NCBI GenBank assembly: GCA_040882605.1
Contig: JBBEAY010000065.1
Span: 1-64,000, forward strand
Origin: JAOUEA01 sp040882605
GTDB lineage: Bacteria > Actinomycetota > UBA4738 > HRBIN12
Reading direction: 5' to 3'
Length of the DNA stretch: 64,000 nt
Under the pieces are notes generated by a model. That model saw nothing but the letters and a program-made list of their open reading frames with translations, was not told where the DNA came from and did not search any database. Positions 25,399-34,700 of the stretch are shown here, one piece after another (within the stretch, counting starts at the first letter, position 1; the number at the start of each line of letters is the position of its first letter). The translations under genes were made by a program, and so were the position numbers.

Positions 25399-26315
25399 GC
25401 GACATAGCTCAGGCTGAGGCGATCCTGCGAACGGCGTGCGGCGACAGGCTCCGCACCGCCTTCCCGATGGCGGCGCTGACGACCTTCCGGATCGGGGGGC
25501 CGGCGGCGCTCTACCTCGAGCCTGAGTCCGAAGCCGACCTCTCGGCGGCCTCGCAGGCGATCGCCGATGCGGGTCTCGCCTACGTCGTGATAGGCAAGGG
25601 GTCGAACGTCCTCGTCTCCGATCGCGGGTTCGACGGTCTCGTGCTGAGGCTCGGGCGTGGGTTCCGTTGGGCCGCTCGCGACGGCGATCGCATCACGGCA
25701 GGCGGTTCGATGCCGCTTCCTGCGCTCGCCGGCGTGGCGCTGCGCCATGCGCTCGCCGGCCTGGCTTTCGGTGTCGCGATCCCAGCGTCGCTGGGAGGAG
25801 CGGTCAAGATGAACGCGGGAGCTCACGGCGGACAGATGTCCGACGTGGTCGCCGAGGTCGAGGTGTTCCGCCTCCTCGACGGTGGCGTGGAACGTATCGA
25901 CACCGCTTCGATGGGGTTCGCTTACCGGAGATCAGCCCTCGCTGCCGACTCGGTCGTCATCGGCGCCACCGCACAACTACGCCCTGGGGATCCGGCCGCG
26001 ATCCGCGCTTCGATGGACGAGGCGCGCGAGTGGCGTCGACGTACCCAGCCGCTCGCCGAGCCCAACTGCGGGAGCGTCTTTCGCAATCCCGACCACGATC
26101 ATGCAGCACGCTTGATCGAGCAGGCGGGCCTCAAGGGCACCAGGGTCGGCGGCGCTGAGGTTTCGCGCAAGCACGCCAACTTCATCGTTACGGGCGAGGG
26201 AGCCAGGGCCGAAGACGTCAGCGCGTTGATCGAGCTCGTCGAACGTGAGGTCGCGACTCGGACCGGAGTCACGCTCGAACCAGAGGTGCAGATGATCGGG
26301 GGGTTCCCACGGTGA
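25395..26315 (+). CDS. murB: UDP-N-acetylenolpyruvoylglucosamine reductase MurB
   Basis: A 306-residue FAD enzyme that reduces UDP-GlcNAc-enolpyruvate to UDP-MurNAc. It has the FAD-binding motifs TTFRIGGPAALY and IGKGSNVLVSDRGFDG, IPASLGGAVKMNAGAHGG, and NCGSVFRNP with the catalytic serine, then the terminal GAEVSRKHANFIV. Type I/II assignment was not attempted. GTG 25395 overlaps the murC stop and has GGAGGTG close upstream. The stop overlaps ftsQ. Confidence 0.96.
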   Translation: MSDIAQAEAILRTACGDRLRTAFPMAALTTFRIGGPAALYLEPESEADLSAASQAIADAGLAYVVIGKGSNVLVSDRGFDGLVLRLGRGFRWAARDGDRITAGGSMPLPALAGVALRHALAGLAFGVAIPASLGGAVKMNAGAHGGQMSDVVAEVEVFRLLDGGVERIDTASMGFAYRRSALAADSVVIGATAQLRPGDPAAIRASMDEAREWRRRTQPLAEPNCGSVFRNPDHDHAARLIEQAGLKGTRVGGAEVSRKHANFIVTGEGARAEDVSALIELVEREVATRTGVTLEPEVQMIGGFPR

Positions 26316-27196
26316 CCGACCAACCGGCCATCCAGTCGGCCATCACTCCTGGGCCGGCAGTCTTGTCCGTTGACGAAGCTCGTCGGCGTCGGTTGCGCCC
26401 GTGGGCGATCGTCGGGGCGATCGTCGTGGCGCTCGTCACCGGAGGGGTCACTCTCAGCTATACACGGGTGTTCGGCGCGCGCGTCCTCGAGGTCGAGGGT
26501 GAGGAACATCTGGCTCCGCGCCAAGTGCTGCGCGCCGCGGGGGTCAGCTCCGGGACGAACGTGGCGCATCTCGACGAAGCTGCGGTTGAATCTCGACTCG
26601 AGATGGAGTCTTGGATCCTCGACTCGAGGGTTGAGACATCGCTGCCGGGAACGATCGTGATCTCGGTGGTCGAGCGCACACCCGTGCTGGTGAGCGAGCT
26701 CGACGGCACGCGTCGCATGGTCGCGAGCGACGGCACCGTGCTCGGGCGAGCGCCATGGTCGAGCGCCCTCCCCGAGGTTTCGACGGTAGACGGCACTGCG
26801 GCATCGACCGAGATGATCCGGAGGGCAGGCGCTGTGGTGAGGGCGATGGCGCCGACGCTGCGCGCGCGGGTCGAGACCGTCATCGTCGCGACCGACGGTG
26901 CCGTATCGCTCGTCATCGACGCCAAGGTCGAGGTGCGCTATGGCATGGTCGAGGAGACGTCAGCGAAGGCGCAGGCCCTGGATGCGATCCTCGAGTTCGC
27001 CGAGCGAGAGGGCAGGGGGCTGGTGTCGATCGACGTGTCGGCTCCGGCCGCTCCGACGGCGAGGTTCGAGGGCTCGCCGATGCCGATCTCGGTACCTGAC
27101 CCCTCGGCCGACGTGCCAGCGCAGGGTGCCCCGAGCGCCACACCTGCCGAGGACCCGGCCGGCGATGCCGACCCCACCGAGTCACCGTCGGTATGA
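26312..27196 (+). CDS. ftsQ: Cell division protein FtsQ (POTRA domain)
   Basis: A 294-residue bitopic divisome protein. It has a cytoplasmic N-terminus, one membrane span (AIVGAIVVALVTGGVTLSY, about 31-49) and a POTRA domain (VFGARVLEVEGEEHLAPRQVL) followed by the FtsQ beta domain (ESWILDSRVETSLPGTIVISVVERTPV). The C-terminal 45 residues are a Pro/Ala/Asp-rich low-complexity tail, unlikely to be folded. It links FtsL/FtsB to early divisome components. GTG 26312 overlaps the murB stop; this is the last gene of the coupled mur-fts string. Confidence 0.9.
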   Translation: MTDQPAIQSAITPGPAVLSVDEARRRRLRPWAIVGAIVVALVTGGVTLSYTRVFGARVLEVEGEEHLAPRQVLRAAGVSSGTNVAHLDEAAVESRLEMESWILDSRVETSLPGTIVISVVERTPVLVSELDGTRRMVASDGTVLGRAPWSSALPEVSTVDGTAASTEMIRRAGAVVRAMAPTLRARVETVIVATDGAVSLVIDAKVEVRYGMVEETSAKAQALDAILEFAEREGRGLVSIDVSAPAAPTARFEGSPMPISVPDPSADVPAQGAPSATPAEDPAGDADPTESPSV

Positions 27197-27245
27197 GCCG
27201 TCCGATCGCTGTCATCTGAGGGAGCAATCAGGTTCACGCAGAGAC

Positions 27246-27325
27246 TTGACGTACCAGCCGATCCTTAGTAGTTTGCAGAACTCTACGTCATGTAGATATG
27301 ACAATAACCGTACACTTAACGGTTA
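27246..27325 (+). promoter_or_regulatory. ftsZ promoter and inverted repeat in an A/T-rich pocket
   Basis: TTGACG (27246-27251), 17 nt and TAGTTT (27269-27274) form a promoter in the 223-nt ftsQ-ftsZ gap. Downstream, an inverted repeat TAACCGT-N7-ACGGTTA lies at 27305-27325, just after CTAC-N5-GTAG. The gap is notably A/T-richer than the flanking genes. It supports independent ftsZ expression with a binding site downstream of the start point. Confidence 0.55.
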
Positions 27326-27419
27326 ATGTTGTGGGTCAAACGTAGGTAAAGGGTGGGAAGGAACGTAGCGACAATTCCCCAGGTAGATGGCGAGCTTCGG
27401 CCCGTTGGAGGAAGACGAG

Positions 27420-28592
27420 ATGGACGTTCCCCAGAACTACCTCGCCGTGATCAAGGTGGTCGGTATCGGCGGTGGTGGCGTGAACGCGGTGAACCGCATG
27501 ATCGAGGCAGGCTTGCGGGGTGTCGAGTTCATCGCCGTCAACACCGACGCGCAGACCCTGCTGATGTCCGATGCGGAGGTGAAGCTCGACATCGGACGTG
27601 AGACGACCCGGGGTCTGGGGGCCGGCTCCGATCCGGAAGTCGGCAAGTCCGCATCGACGGGGCACGCCGATGAGATCGAGGAGATACTCAAAGGCGCCGA
27701 CATGGTCTTCATCACCGCCGGCGAGGGCGGCGGCACCGGCACCGGCGGAGCACCGGTCGTGGCTGAGGTCGCCAAGGGCCTCGGCGCCCTCACGATCGGT
27801 GTGGTGACTCGTCCGTTCGGCTTCGAGGGCCGCAGGCGAGCGACGCAGGCCGACGTCGGTATCACCGAGCTGAAGAAGGCCGTCGACACGCTCATCGTCG
27901 TGCCGAACGACCGGTTGCTCCAGGTGGCCGACCCGAACATGCCGATGGTCGAGGCGTTCCGCATGGCCGACCAGGTTCTCTACCAAGGGGTCGACGGCAT
28001 CACCTCGCTGATCACCACACCCGGGCTGATCAACCTCGACTTCGCCGACGTCAAGTCGGTCATGTCGGGCGCCGGGTCGGCCCTCATGGGCATCGGGATC
28101 GGTTCCGGCGCGGACCGTGCCACCGAGGCGTCGAAAGCCGCGATCAGCTCGCCGCTGCTCGAAAGCTCGATCGACGGCGCCAAGGGGGTGCTGCTGTCGA
28201 TCGCCGGGCCAACCGACCTGACCCTGCACGAGGTGAACCAGGCAGCCGAGGCGATCACCCGGGTGGCCCACCCCGACGCGAACATAATCTTCGGCGCGGT
28301 CGTCGATGACGCACTAGGCGAAGAGGTCCGCGTCACCGTTGTGGCGGCAGGCTTCGACAAGGTCGCCCCGAACGCGTCCGGCGGCAATCAATTCGAGTCG
28401 CGGCTCTCGCGGCTGCTCGAGGAGCCTGTGCGCTCTGACGAGCCGCAAGCGCACGGAGCGCTCCCGTCGATCCTGGCCGACGAGGTCGAAGACGAGGGCG
28501 ATGTGTTCACGACGGGCGAGCGCGATCCACAACGTTCGGTGTCGTTCGACGCCGAGGAGGATCTCGACATCCCGGACTTCCTGAAGAGCTGA
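27420..28592 (+). CDS. ftsZ: Cell division GTPase FtsZ
   Basis: A 390-residue tubulin homologue forming the Z-ring. It shows VVGIGGGGVNAVNRM, the GTP signature GGGTGTG within ITAGEGGGTGTGGAPVVAE, the T7 synergy loop NLDFADVKSVMS, and the C-terminal conserved peptide DLDIPDFLKS that binds membrane anchors such as SepF. ATG 27420 is chosen because GGAGGA lies 8 nt upstream; ATG 27387 has no ribosome site and would add 11 acidic residues. ftsA is absent, as expected for actinobacteria, and sepF is close downstream. Confidence 0.97.
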   Translation: MDVPQNYLAVIKVVGIGGGGVNAVNRMIEAGLRGVEFIAVNTDAQTLLMSDAEVKLDIGRETTRGLGAGSDPEVGKSASTGHADEIEEILKGADMVFITAGEGGGTGTGGAPVVAEVAKGLGALTIGVVTRPFGFEGRRRATQADVGITELKKAVDTLIVVPNDRLLQVADPNMPMVEAFRMADQVLYQGVDGITSLITTPGLINLDFADVKSVMSGAGSALMGIGIGSGADRATEASKAAISSPLLESSIDGAKGVLLSIAGPTDLTLHEVNQAAEAITRVAHPDANIIFGAVVDDALGEEVRVTVVAAGFDKVAPNASGGNQFESRLSRLLEEPVRSDEPQAHGALPSILADEVEDEGDVFTTGERDPQRSVSFDAEEDLDIPDFLKS

Positions 28593-28643
28593 CCAGAAGA
28601 ACCGACGTAGCCCGAACCTCGCTCCATAGGCCCGGCAGGACGT

Positions 28644-28728
28644 GGGGGCGGGGAGAGATCGAGACCGGAGGCGACCTTCCCCCGCCTCTTGGCCGAGAGC
28701 CCTCCCCGCCCCCGTTCTCGTTTTCGTT
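28644..28728 (+). terminator. Terminator-like nested hairpin after ftsZ
   Basis: A 12-bp perfect stem GGGGGCGGGGAG (28644-28655) / CTCCCCGCCCCC (28702-28713) encloses a second stem GAGGCG/CGCCTC. It is followed by a T-rich tract (28714-28728). It probably ends the ftsZ transcript before yggS. Confidence 0.6.
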
Positions 28729-28807
28729 CGGGGGGTGGTGCCGCGCATGTCGGTGGCATCGATGACGACGGGTCGGTGATGCCTCTCTCATCCGATGGCG
28801 TGGCACG

Positions 28808-29551
28808 ATGACGCACATGCACGCCGCACGAGCCCAGATCGAGCGCAACATCGAGACGGTCCGGGCGAACATCGCGCGTGCATGCGGGCGGTCCGGGCGC
28901 GAGGAGTCATCGGTGCTACTCGTTGCGGCAGCCAAGACGCAGCCGGTCGAGTCGATCCGTTGGGTCGTCGAGGCGGGTGTCACCGCGATCGGGCAGAACT
29001 ACGTCCGGGAGCTGCGCGACCTGCACGGAGCGGTCCCCGGCGCGCGTTGGCACTTCATCGGCGCGCTGCAGACCGGCTCGGTCCACCACGTGGCTGCACT
29101 CGCCGATGTCGTGGAGACGGTGTCGGGCCTGCGTGCGACCGAGCGCCTGGCTCGCCGCGCCGCCGAGGCCGGACGCACGATCGACACCCTCATCGAGGTC
29201 GACTTCACCGGCGATCGCACGGGCGTGATGCCCGACGACGTACCTTCCTTCGCTGACCATGTGGCGGGGCTCCAGGGCCTACACCTGAGCGGGCTCATGA
29301 CCATTCTCCCGCTTGGCCCGCCGCTCGGCGAGACGCTCGATGACGCTCGTCCGTGGTTCCGCCGGCTGCGTGAGCTGCGCGATGCCCTCAGGCGAAACCA
29401 TGCCGACATGGTGGACTTGAGCATGGGGATGTCGTTGGATTACGAGGCTGCAGTAGAGGAAGGCGCTACGATGGTCCGGATCGGCACGGCGTTGTTCGGT
29501 CCCAGAGAACCGAAGACAGAGCCGGGACGGGCGCCACAGGGCGCCCCGTGA
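28808..29551 (+). CDS. yggS: YggS/YlmE-family pyridoxal-phosphate homeostasis protein
   Basis: A 247-residue alanine-racemase-fold PLP protein (COG0325). The PLP lysine lies in LVAAAKTQP; further motifs are IGQNYVRELRD (usually GENYVQE), WHFIGALQTGS (usually HFIGxLQ) and DLSMGMSLDYEAAVEEGATMVRIGTALFG, which binds the phosphate. These proteins maintain PLP pools and sit between ftsZ and sepF in Gram-positive bacteria. The usual neighbour YfiH/YlmD (copper oxidase domain) between ftsZ and yggS is missing. Start ATG 28808 has no strong ribosome site; ATG 28817 is possible. Confidence 0.92.
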   Translation: MTHMHAARAQIERNIETVRANIARACGRSGREESSVLLVAAAKTQPVESIRWVVEAGVTAIGQNYVRELRDLHGAVPGARWHFIGALQTGSVHHVAALADVVETVSGLRATERLARRAAEAGRTIDTLIEVDFTGDRTGVMPDDVPSFADHVAGLQGLHLSGLMTILPLGPPLGETLDDARPWFRRLRELRDALRRNHADMVDLSMGMSLDYEAAVEEGATMVRIGTALFGPREPKTEPGRAPQGAP

Positions 29552-29581
29552 CACTGACCCGGGACACGAGAGGAAACGGAG

Positions 29582-30052
29582 ATGGCCGGCGTGTGGAAGA
29601 AGACCCTCAACTACCTGGGGCTCGTCGAAGAAGACGAAGACTTCGTGGACGATATGCCCGAGGCCGACCCGGCGCCGGTGCGGCGCATGCGGCCGCAGGC
29701 CGTTCGTGAGGTGCCCGCCGAGTCCGAAGGCGTGGTGCGAACGATCGCATCGCCCCGCTCGGTCTCTTCCGGCATGAGCTCGATCCACAAGTCCGAGCCC
29801 AAGCGGTTCAACGAAGCCCGAGAGGTGGCCGACCGCTTCAAGGACGGCACCGCGGTCATCATGAACCTGCAGGCGACCGAGGACGCGATCGCGAGGCGTC
29901 TCGTCGACTTCGCGAGCGGGCTCGTCTACGGACTCGACGGCAAGATCGAGCTCGTGGCCAACCGCGTCTACCTGCTTAGCCCTGCCGATGTCGAGGTGTC
30001 GGTCGAGGAACGCGAACGGATCGCCGGCACGGGCTTCTACAACCAGTTCTGA
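29582..30052 (+). CDS. sepF: Cell division protein SepF
   Basis: A 156-residue FtsZ membrane anchor. It has the N-terminal amphipathic helix (MAGVWKKTLNYLGLVEED), an acidic linker, and the C-terminal SepF core (FNEAREVADRFKDGTAVIMNLQ, RRLVDFASGLVYGLDGKIE, VYLLSP). It binds the FtsZ C-terminal peptide and replaces FtsA in actinobacteria. AGAGGAAACGG precedes ATG 29582, and the gene is 30 nt downstream of yggS, so the two are probably co-transcribed. Confidence 0.96.
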   Translation: MAGVWKKTLNYLGLVEEDEDFVDDMPEADPAPVRRMRPQAVREVPAESEGVVRTIASPRSVSSGMSSIHKSEPKRFNEAREVADRFKDGTAVIMNLQATEDAIARRLVDFASGLVYGLDGKIELVANRVYLLSPADVEVSVEERERIAGTGFYNQF

Positions 30053-30162
30053 GCGAGAGAGACTGCGATCCTGAGCGCGAGAGAGCCTGCCGGAACGCCG
30101 CGAGGCGGCCTGGTGAGCCCGTCGACCGTAGGCCCAGGCGCTGCTGTTAGCCTCTGCATCCG

Positions 30163-30429
30163 ATGATTCGACTGATCTGCCTCGCGCTCACGCTCATCTG
30201 GCTGATCCTGCTGATCCGGGTCATCCTGAGCTGGGTGCAGCTCGCGGGCTGGCGCCCACCCGCCAGCGGTCCGCTACGCTCCGCGTACGAATTGTTGCAC
30301 GACGTGACCGAACCACCGCTTCGCATGCTCCGCCGCATCCTCCCTCCGGCAGGTATGTTCGACCTCTCGGTCGTTGTGGCGTTCATCATCATCTTCGTTC
30401 TGCAGGCGGCGCTCTGCAGGCCCCGATGA
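30163..30429 (+). CDS. yggT: YggT-family membrane protein
   Basis: An 88-residue protein with two membrane helices (LICLALTLIWLILLIRVILSW and LSVVVAFIIIFVLQAAL) separated by the family motif around LLHDVTEPPLRMLRRILPP. YggT proteins accompany sepF and divIVA in Gram-positive dcw regions; their function is not firmly known. A TAGCCT -10-like box at 30148-30153 lies 9 nt before the ATG, suggesting a separate, nearly leaderless transcript. Only 17 nt separate it from divIVA. Confidence 0.9.
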   Translation: MIRLICLALTLIWLILLIRVILSWVQLAGWRPPASGPLRSAYELLHDVTEPPLRMLRRILPPAGMFDLSVVVAFIIIFVLQAALCRPR

Positions 30430-30446
30430 CCAGGAGGGGATGATCC

Positions 30447-31505
30447 ATGGGCCAGAAGAAGACAAGAGGCAAGGACACGAGCACCCCCGAGGCCTCGGTC
30501 GGGCGATCGAGCCTGACGCCGATAGACGTCCAACAGAAGGAGTTCCGCGTCTCGCGCTTCGGCGGCTACAAGATGCGCGACGTCGATGAGTTCCTCGATC
30601 AGATCACCGATACGTTCACGGCGATCGCCACAGAGAACGATCGACTCCGCGCGGGCGGCGCGGCGCCGATGGTGGGTTCGCCCGACCTCGACGATGTGGG
30701 GCGTCAGGCCGACGAGATCATCGCTCGCGCGCGCGCCCAGGCCGCTCGCATCACCGGGGAAGCGAAGGCGGTGAGTGCGGCGGCGGCCGTGTCAGCGAGC
30801 GGCCCTGCAGATCGTGTCGCCGTGAACGCCTTCCTCTCGCGCGAGCGGGAGTTCCTGCAGTCCCTCGCTGGGCTCGTGCAGGAACACGCCGAAGCGGTCA
30901 AGGGCATGGCCAAGTCCGCACGGCCTGCTTCCGGTCGCGCCAAGCCTGCGGCGGCAGTGGCCGTGGTGACGACCGCAGCCGCGACGACAGCCTCCGACTC
31001 CACGGCGCCGTCAGCGGACCTCGGAGCTGCTGACGCCCCGGCAACGGACGCCCCGGCAACGGACGCCCCGGCAACGAGCGCCCCTGCGACGGGCGCTCCG
31101 GCAACGGGCGCCCCGGCAACGGACGCCCCGGCAACGAGCGCCCCTGCGACGGGCGCTCCGGCAACGGGCGCCCCGGCAACGGGCGCCCCGGCAACGGACG
31201 CCCCGGCAACGGACGCCCCGGCAACGGGCGTCCCGGTGACCGACACCTCGGCGATCGGTGAGACACCCGCGCCGGCGGCGACCGAACGATCGATAGAGCG
31301 TGAGCCGGCCCGAGTGAACGCGGACGAGCCGGGCCCGTCCTCAGATGGTGAGCCGCAGCGGCAGCCTGTGCGCGAGCCGACGAGGGTGCCCGAGTCGGAG
31401 ACGACCGTGCACGTGCAGGAGCCGGCGCCGGCGACCGCGTCGCGCGGTGACGGCGACACCGAAGGAGATCGTTCGCTGCGCGAGCTCTTCTGGGGCGAGG
31501 ACTGA
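30447..31505 (+). CDS. DivIVA-domain protein with a pentapeptide-repeat linker
   Basis: A 352-residue protein. Residues about 22-67 form the DivIVA membrane-binding domain (SLTPIDVQQKEFRVSRFGGYK, then MRDVDEFLDQI). A coiled-coil stretch runs to about residue 160. Residues about 195-265 are a tandem APAT(D/S/G) repeat, and a Pro/Glu-rich tail ends in DRSLRELFWGED. DivIVA proteins sense negative membrane curvature and recruit wall-growth machinery at poles and septa. The repeat probably acts as a flexible linker. AGGAGGGG precedes ATG 30447. It lies last in the sepF-yggT-divIVA string. Confidence 0.9.
   Translation: MGQKKTRGKDTSTPEASVGRSSLTPIDVQQKEFRVSRFGGYKMRDVDEFLDQITDTFTAIATENDRLRAGGAAPMVGSPDLDDVGRQADEIIARARAQAARITGEAKAVSAAAAVSASGPADRVAVNAFLSREREFLQSLAGLVQEHAEAVKGMAKSARPASGRAKPAAAVAVVTTAAATTASDSTAPSADLGAADAPATDAPATDAPATSAPATGAPATGAPATDAPATSAPATGAPATGAPATGAPATDAPATDAPATGVPVTDTSAIGETPAPAATERSIEREPARVNADEPGPSSDGEPQRQPVREPTRVPESETTVHVQEPAPATASRGDGDTEGDRSLRELFWGED
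31032..31241 (+). repeat. 15-bp minisatellite encoding APAT repeats within the divIVA-domain gene
   Basis: Thirteen consecutive 15-bp units (31032-31226) encode (D/S/G)APAT, followed by one degenerate unit (GVPVT, 31227-31241). A higher-order order D-S-G-G recurs, indicating duplication of multi-unit blocks. The unit keeps frame, so copy-number change would alter linker length without disrupting the protein. Confidence 0.95.
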
Positions 31506-31735
31506 CCCCCAAAGGCGGGGCGCGCAGGTACGGGCGCGACGTCGCGGCTCGCTATCTCGCCGCCGTCTCGCTGGGCGCGCTCTGCTTAGTGACCCTCACC
31601 GCGGGCATGGCGATCGAGCGCGGCGCCACCCTCGTGGGCGTCGCCGTCGTGGCAGGGGTTTTGTCGCTCGCCTCGTTCGCCGACGCCACGCTCAGGCGCC
31701 TGCGGGTGAGCCCCGGTCCGCGCGCCGGAGGCTGA
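31502..31735 (+). CDS. Possible small membrane protein (77 aa, non-standard start)
   Basis: An open frame after the divIVA-domain gene encodes a basic N-terminus (about 17 residues) and two hydrophobic helices, YLAAVSLGALCLVTLTAGMA and ATLVGVAVVAGVLSLASFA, then a basic tail. It has no ATG, GTG or TTG before the first helix. CTG 31502, overlapping the upstream stop as CTGA, would couple it to divIVA; GTG 31589 would remove the first helix. It overlaps the convergent ileS end by 44 nt. The hydrophobic pattern argues for coding, but the start is unresolved. Confidence 0.4.
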   Translation: MTPKGGARRYGRDVAARYLAAVSLGALCLVTLTAGMAIERGATLVGVAVVAGVLSLASFADATLRRLRVSPGPRAGG

Positions 31736-34700
31736 TCCGCACCCGCTCGCCCTCGATCGAGGTATCGACGGTCGTTGCATCGACTTCCTCTTCGCGAACG
31801 TCGAGCGCGAGGGTCTCGCCGGCGATCGTCTCCCGGTGCGCGGCGAGCGCCGCGGTGACGATCGGACCCGCTTCCACGCCGAGGTGGATGCGATCGACGA
31901 TCTCGAGCCCGGCGCCTTTCCGCGCGTCCTGGATCGCCCGGATCAACTCGCGCGCGACGCCTTCGCGCCGCAGGTCGTCGGTGAGCTCGAGGTCGAGCGC
32001 GAGCGTGATGCCGCCTTCGCTGGCCACGCCCCACCCTTGCTTGACGTCCTGGGTCAGGTCGACGTCGCCGGGACCGAGCGACACCTCGCCACCCGAGCTC
32101 GCGACGGTGACCGAAGCCCCGCTCGCGAGCTCGCCCGCGAGGGCACCGTCGTCGGCGCCGAGCGCTGCCGCGACGTCCTTGACGCGATGGCCGAGCGCCG
32201 GACCGAGCGCCTTGAAGTTCGGCTTGGCGTGCCAGCGCCCGAAGGACTCCGCGGACTCGGCGAAGACCACCCGATGAACGTTCAGCTCCTCGGCGACGAT
32301 GTCGAGCAACGATCCGAGCCCCGCGTGGCTGCCGGGAAGATGCACGACGGCCTCCGAGAGCGGCTGGCGCACACGGGTCTTCGTGGCGGTGCGCACGGCC
32401 CTGCCGAGTCCCACGATGGTGCGCGCCGCAGCCATGGCCACGTCGAGCTCGTGGTCGATCGCGGCCTCGTCGGCCGAGGGGTAGTCGGCGAGATGCACCG
32501 ACTCGGAGCGACCGGGTCTGCCGGCGGCGAGGTTGCGCCACATCACGTCGGCGATGAACGGCGTGAACGGGGCGAGCAACGCCGAGATGGTGACCAGGCA
32601 CTCGTACAACGTGTGGAACGCGGCCGAGGCGTCCTCGCCCGCCTCACCGCCCGGGTTCCAGAAGCGACGCCGTGAACGGCGGACGTACCAGTTGGAGAGA
32701 TCGTCGACGAACCGCTCGATGTGGCGGCCCGCGCCGGTGGCGTCGTAGGCATCGAGGCCGTCGCGGGCTGCGCGGACCGTCTGCGCGAGCTGGGAGAGCA
32801 CCCAGCGGTCGAGCAGTGGCCGCTCGGCGAGCGGGGGCGCCGCCGATGACGGGTCGAAGCCGTCGGCCGTCGCGTAGGTGACGAAGAACGCATGCACGTG
32901 GCGGAGCGTGAGCAAGAACTGCCGCAGCACGTCGTCGAGCACCTCGTGGCCGATGCGGCGCGAGGCCCACGGCGAGCCGTTCGTGATCATGAACCAGCGC
33001 AGAGCATCGGCGCCTTGGCGATCGAGCGCCTCCCAAGGGTCGAACATGTTGCCGAGCGACTTCGACATCTTGCGGCCGTCGGCCGCGATGATGTGCCCGA
33101 GGCAGGCGACGTTGCGGTAGGCCGTCGAATCGAAATGCAGCACGCCCTCGGCCATGAGCGTGTAGAACCAGCCGCGGGTCTGGTCGATCGCCTCTGAGAT
33201 GAAGTCGGCAGGGAAGTGCCGCTCGAACTCCTCGACGCCCCGCCCGAGCTCCGGGTGATACCCCCACTGCGCGAACGGCATCGCGCCCGAGTCGTACCAG
33301 GTGTCGATGACCTCGGGAACACGCCGAGCCTTCTCTCCACACTCGCGGCAGTCGAAGTCGATCTCGTCGATCGCGGGGCGGTGCGGGTCGACATCGGTCA
33401 CGTCACGCCCGGCGAGCTCACCGAGCTCGGTGAGCGAGCCGACTACCCGCAGGTGGCCCTGGGGGCAGCGCCAGATCGGCAGGGGAGTGCCCCAGTAGCG
33501 TTCGCGCGAGAGCGCCCAGTCGACGTTGTTCTCGAGCCAGTTGCCGTAGCGCCCGTTCTTGATGTGATCGGGGTACCACCCGACCTGGTCGTTCACCTCG
33601 AGCAGGCGGTCCTTCACCTCGGTAGTGCGCACGTACCACGAGGTGCGCGCGTAATACAGGAGCGGCGTCTTGCAGCGCCAGCAGAACGGGTAGTTGTGTT
33701 CGTAAGTCTCCGAGCGCAGCAGCACCCCTCGCTCACGGAGATCCTCGACGATCATCGGGTCGGCGTCCTTCACGAATAGGCCGCGCACGAACTCGGGGGC
33801 GAGGTCGGTGAACCGGCCGTCGTCGCCGACCGGCTTGTGCATGGGCCATCCGTGGGCGCGCCCCACCGCGAGGTCCTCGGGGCCGAACGCCGGCGCGATG
33901 TGCACGATGCCGGTGCCGTCGTCCATCGAGACGAAAGCGCCCGCGACGACCCGATGGGCGCCGTCGACGTTGGGGTACGGCGGCTGGTACCCCAGGCCGA
34001 CCAACGACGCGCCTTCGATGGATCGGACACGTCGCCAGCCTTCCTTGAGGACCTCAGCTGCGAGAGGCTCGGCCACGATCACCCGTTCGGCGTCGCGTTC
34101 CATCACGAGATAGGTTGCGCCCGGGTCGACGGCGATCCCGGCGTTCGAGGGAAGGGTCCATGGTGTGGTGGTCCACACGAGCAGCGATGCCCCGTCGAGG
34201 TCCGCGTCGCTCGCTTCAACGATCGGGAACCGCACGAACACGCTCGGGTCCTCGACGGTCTCATACCCCTGCGCCACCTCGGCGTCAGATAGGGCGGTGC
34301 CGCACCGTGGGCAGTACGCCGTGACCCGGTCGTCTTCGCGCAGCAGGCCCTTTTCGAACAGCGACTTCAGCGACCACCAGACCGACTCGACGTACGCCGG
34401 CGCCATCGTCCAGTACGCCTCGTCGAGGTCGACCCAGTAACCGATGCGCTCGGTGAGCCGTTCGAACTCGCCGACATAGCGTTTGACCGATGCGCGGCAG
34501 AGCTCGTTGAACTCCGCGATACCGAACGCCTCGATGTCGCGCTTGCCGGTGGTGCCGATCTCCTTCTCTACCTCGAGCTCGACCGGTAGCCCGTGGCAAT
34601 CCCATCCACCTTTGCGGGGCACGAGGTGCCCGGTCATAGTCTTGAACCGCGGATAGACATCCTTGAATGTGCGAGGCTCCACGTGGTGCACGCCCGGCTT

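Noticed and set aside
31032..31241. CRISPR array, because of regular short repeats
   Set aside because: Units are contiguous 15-bp codon repeats without spacers, inside a reading frame.
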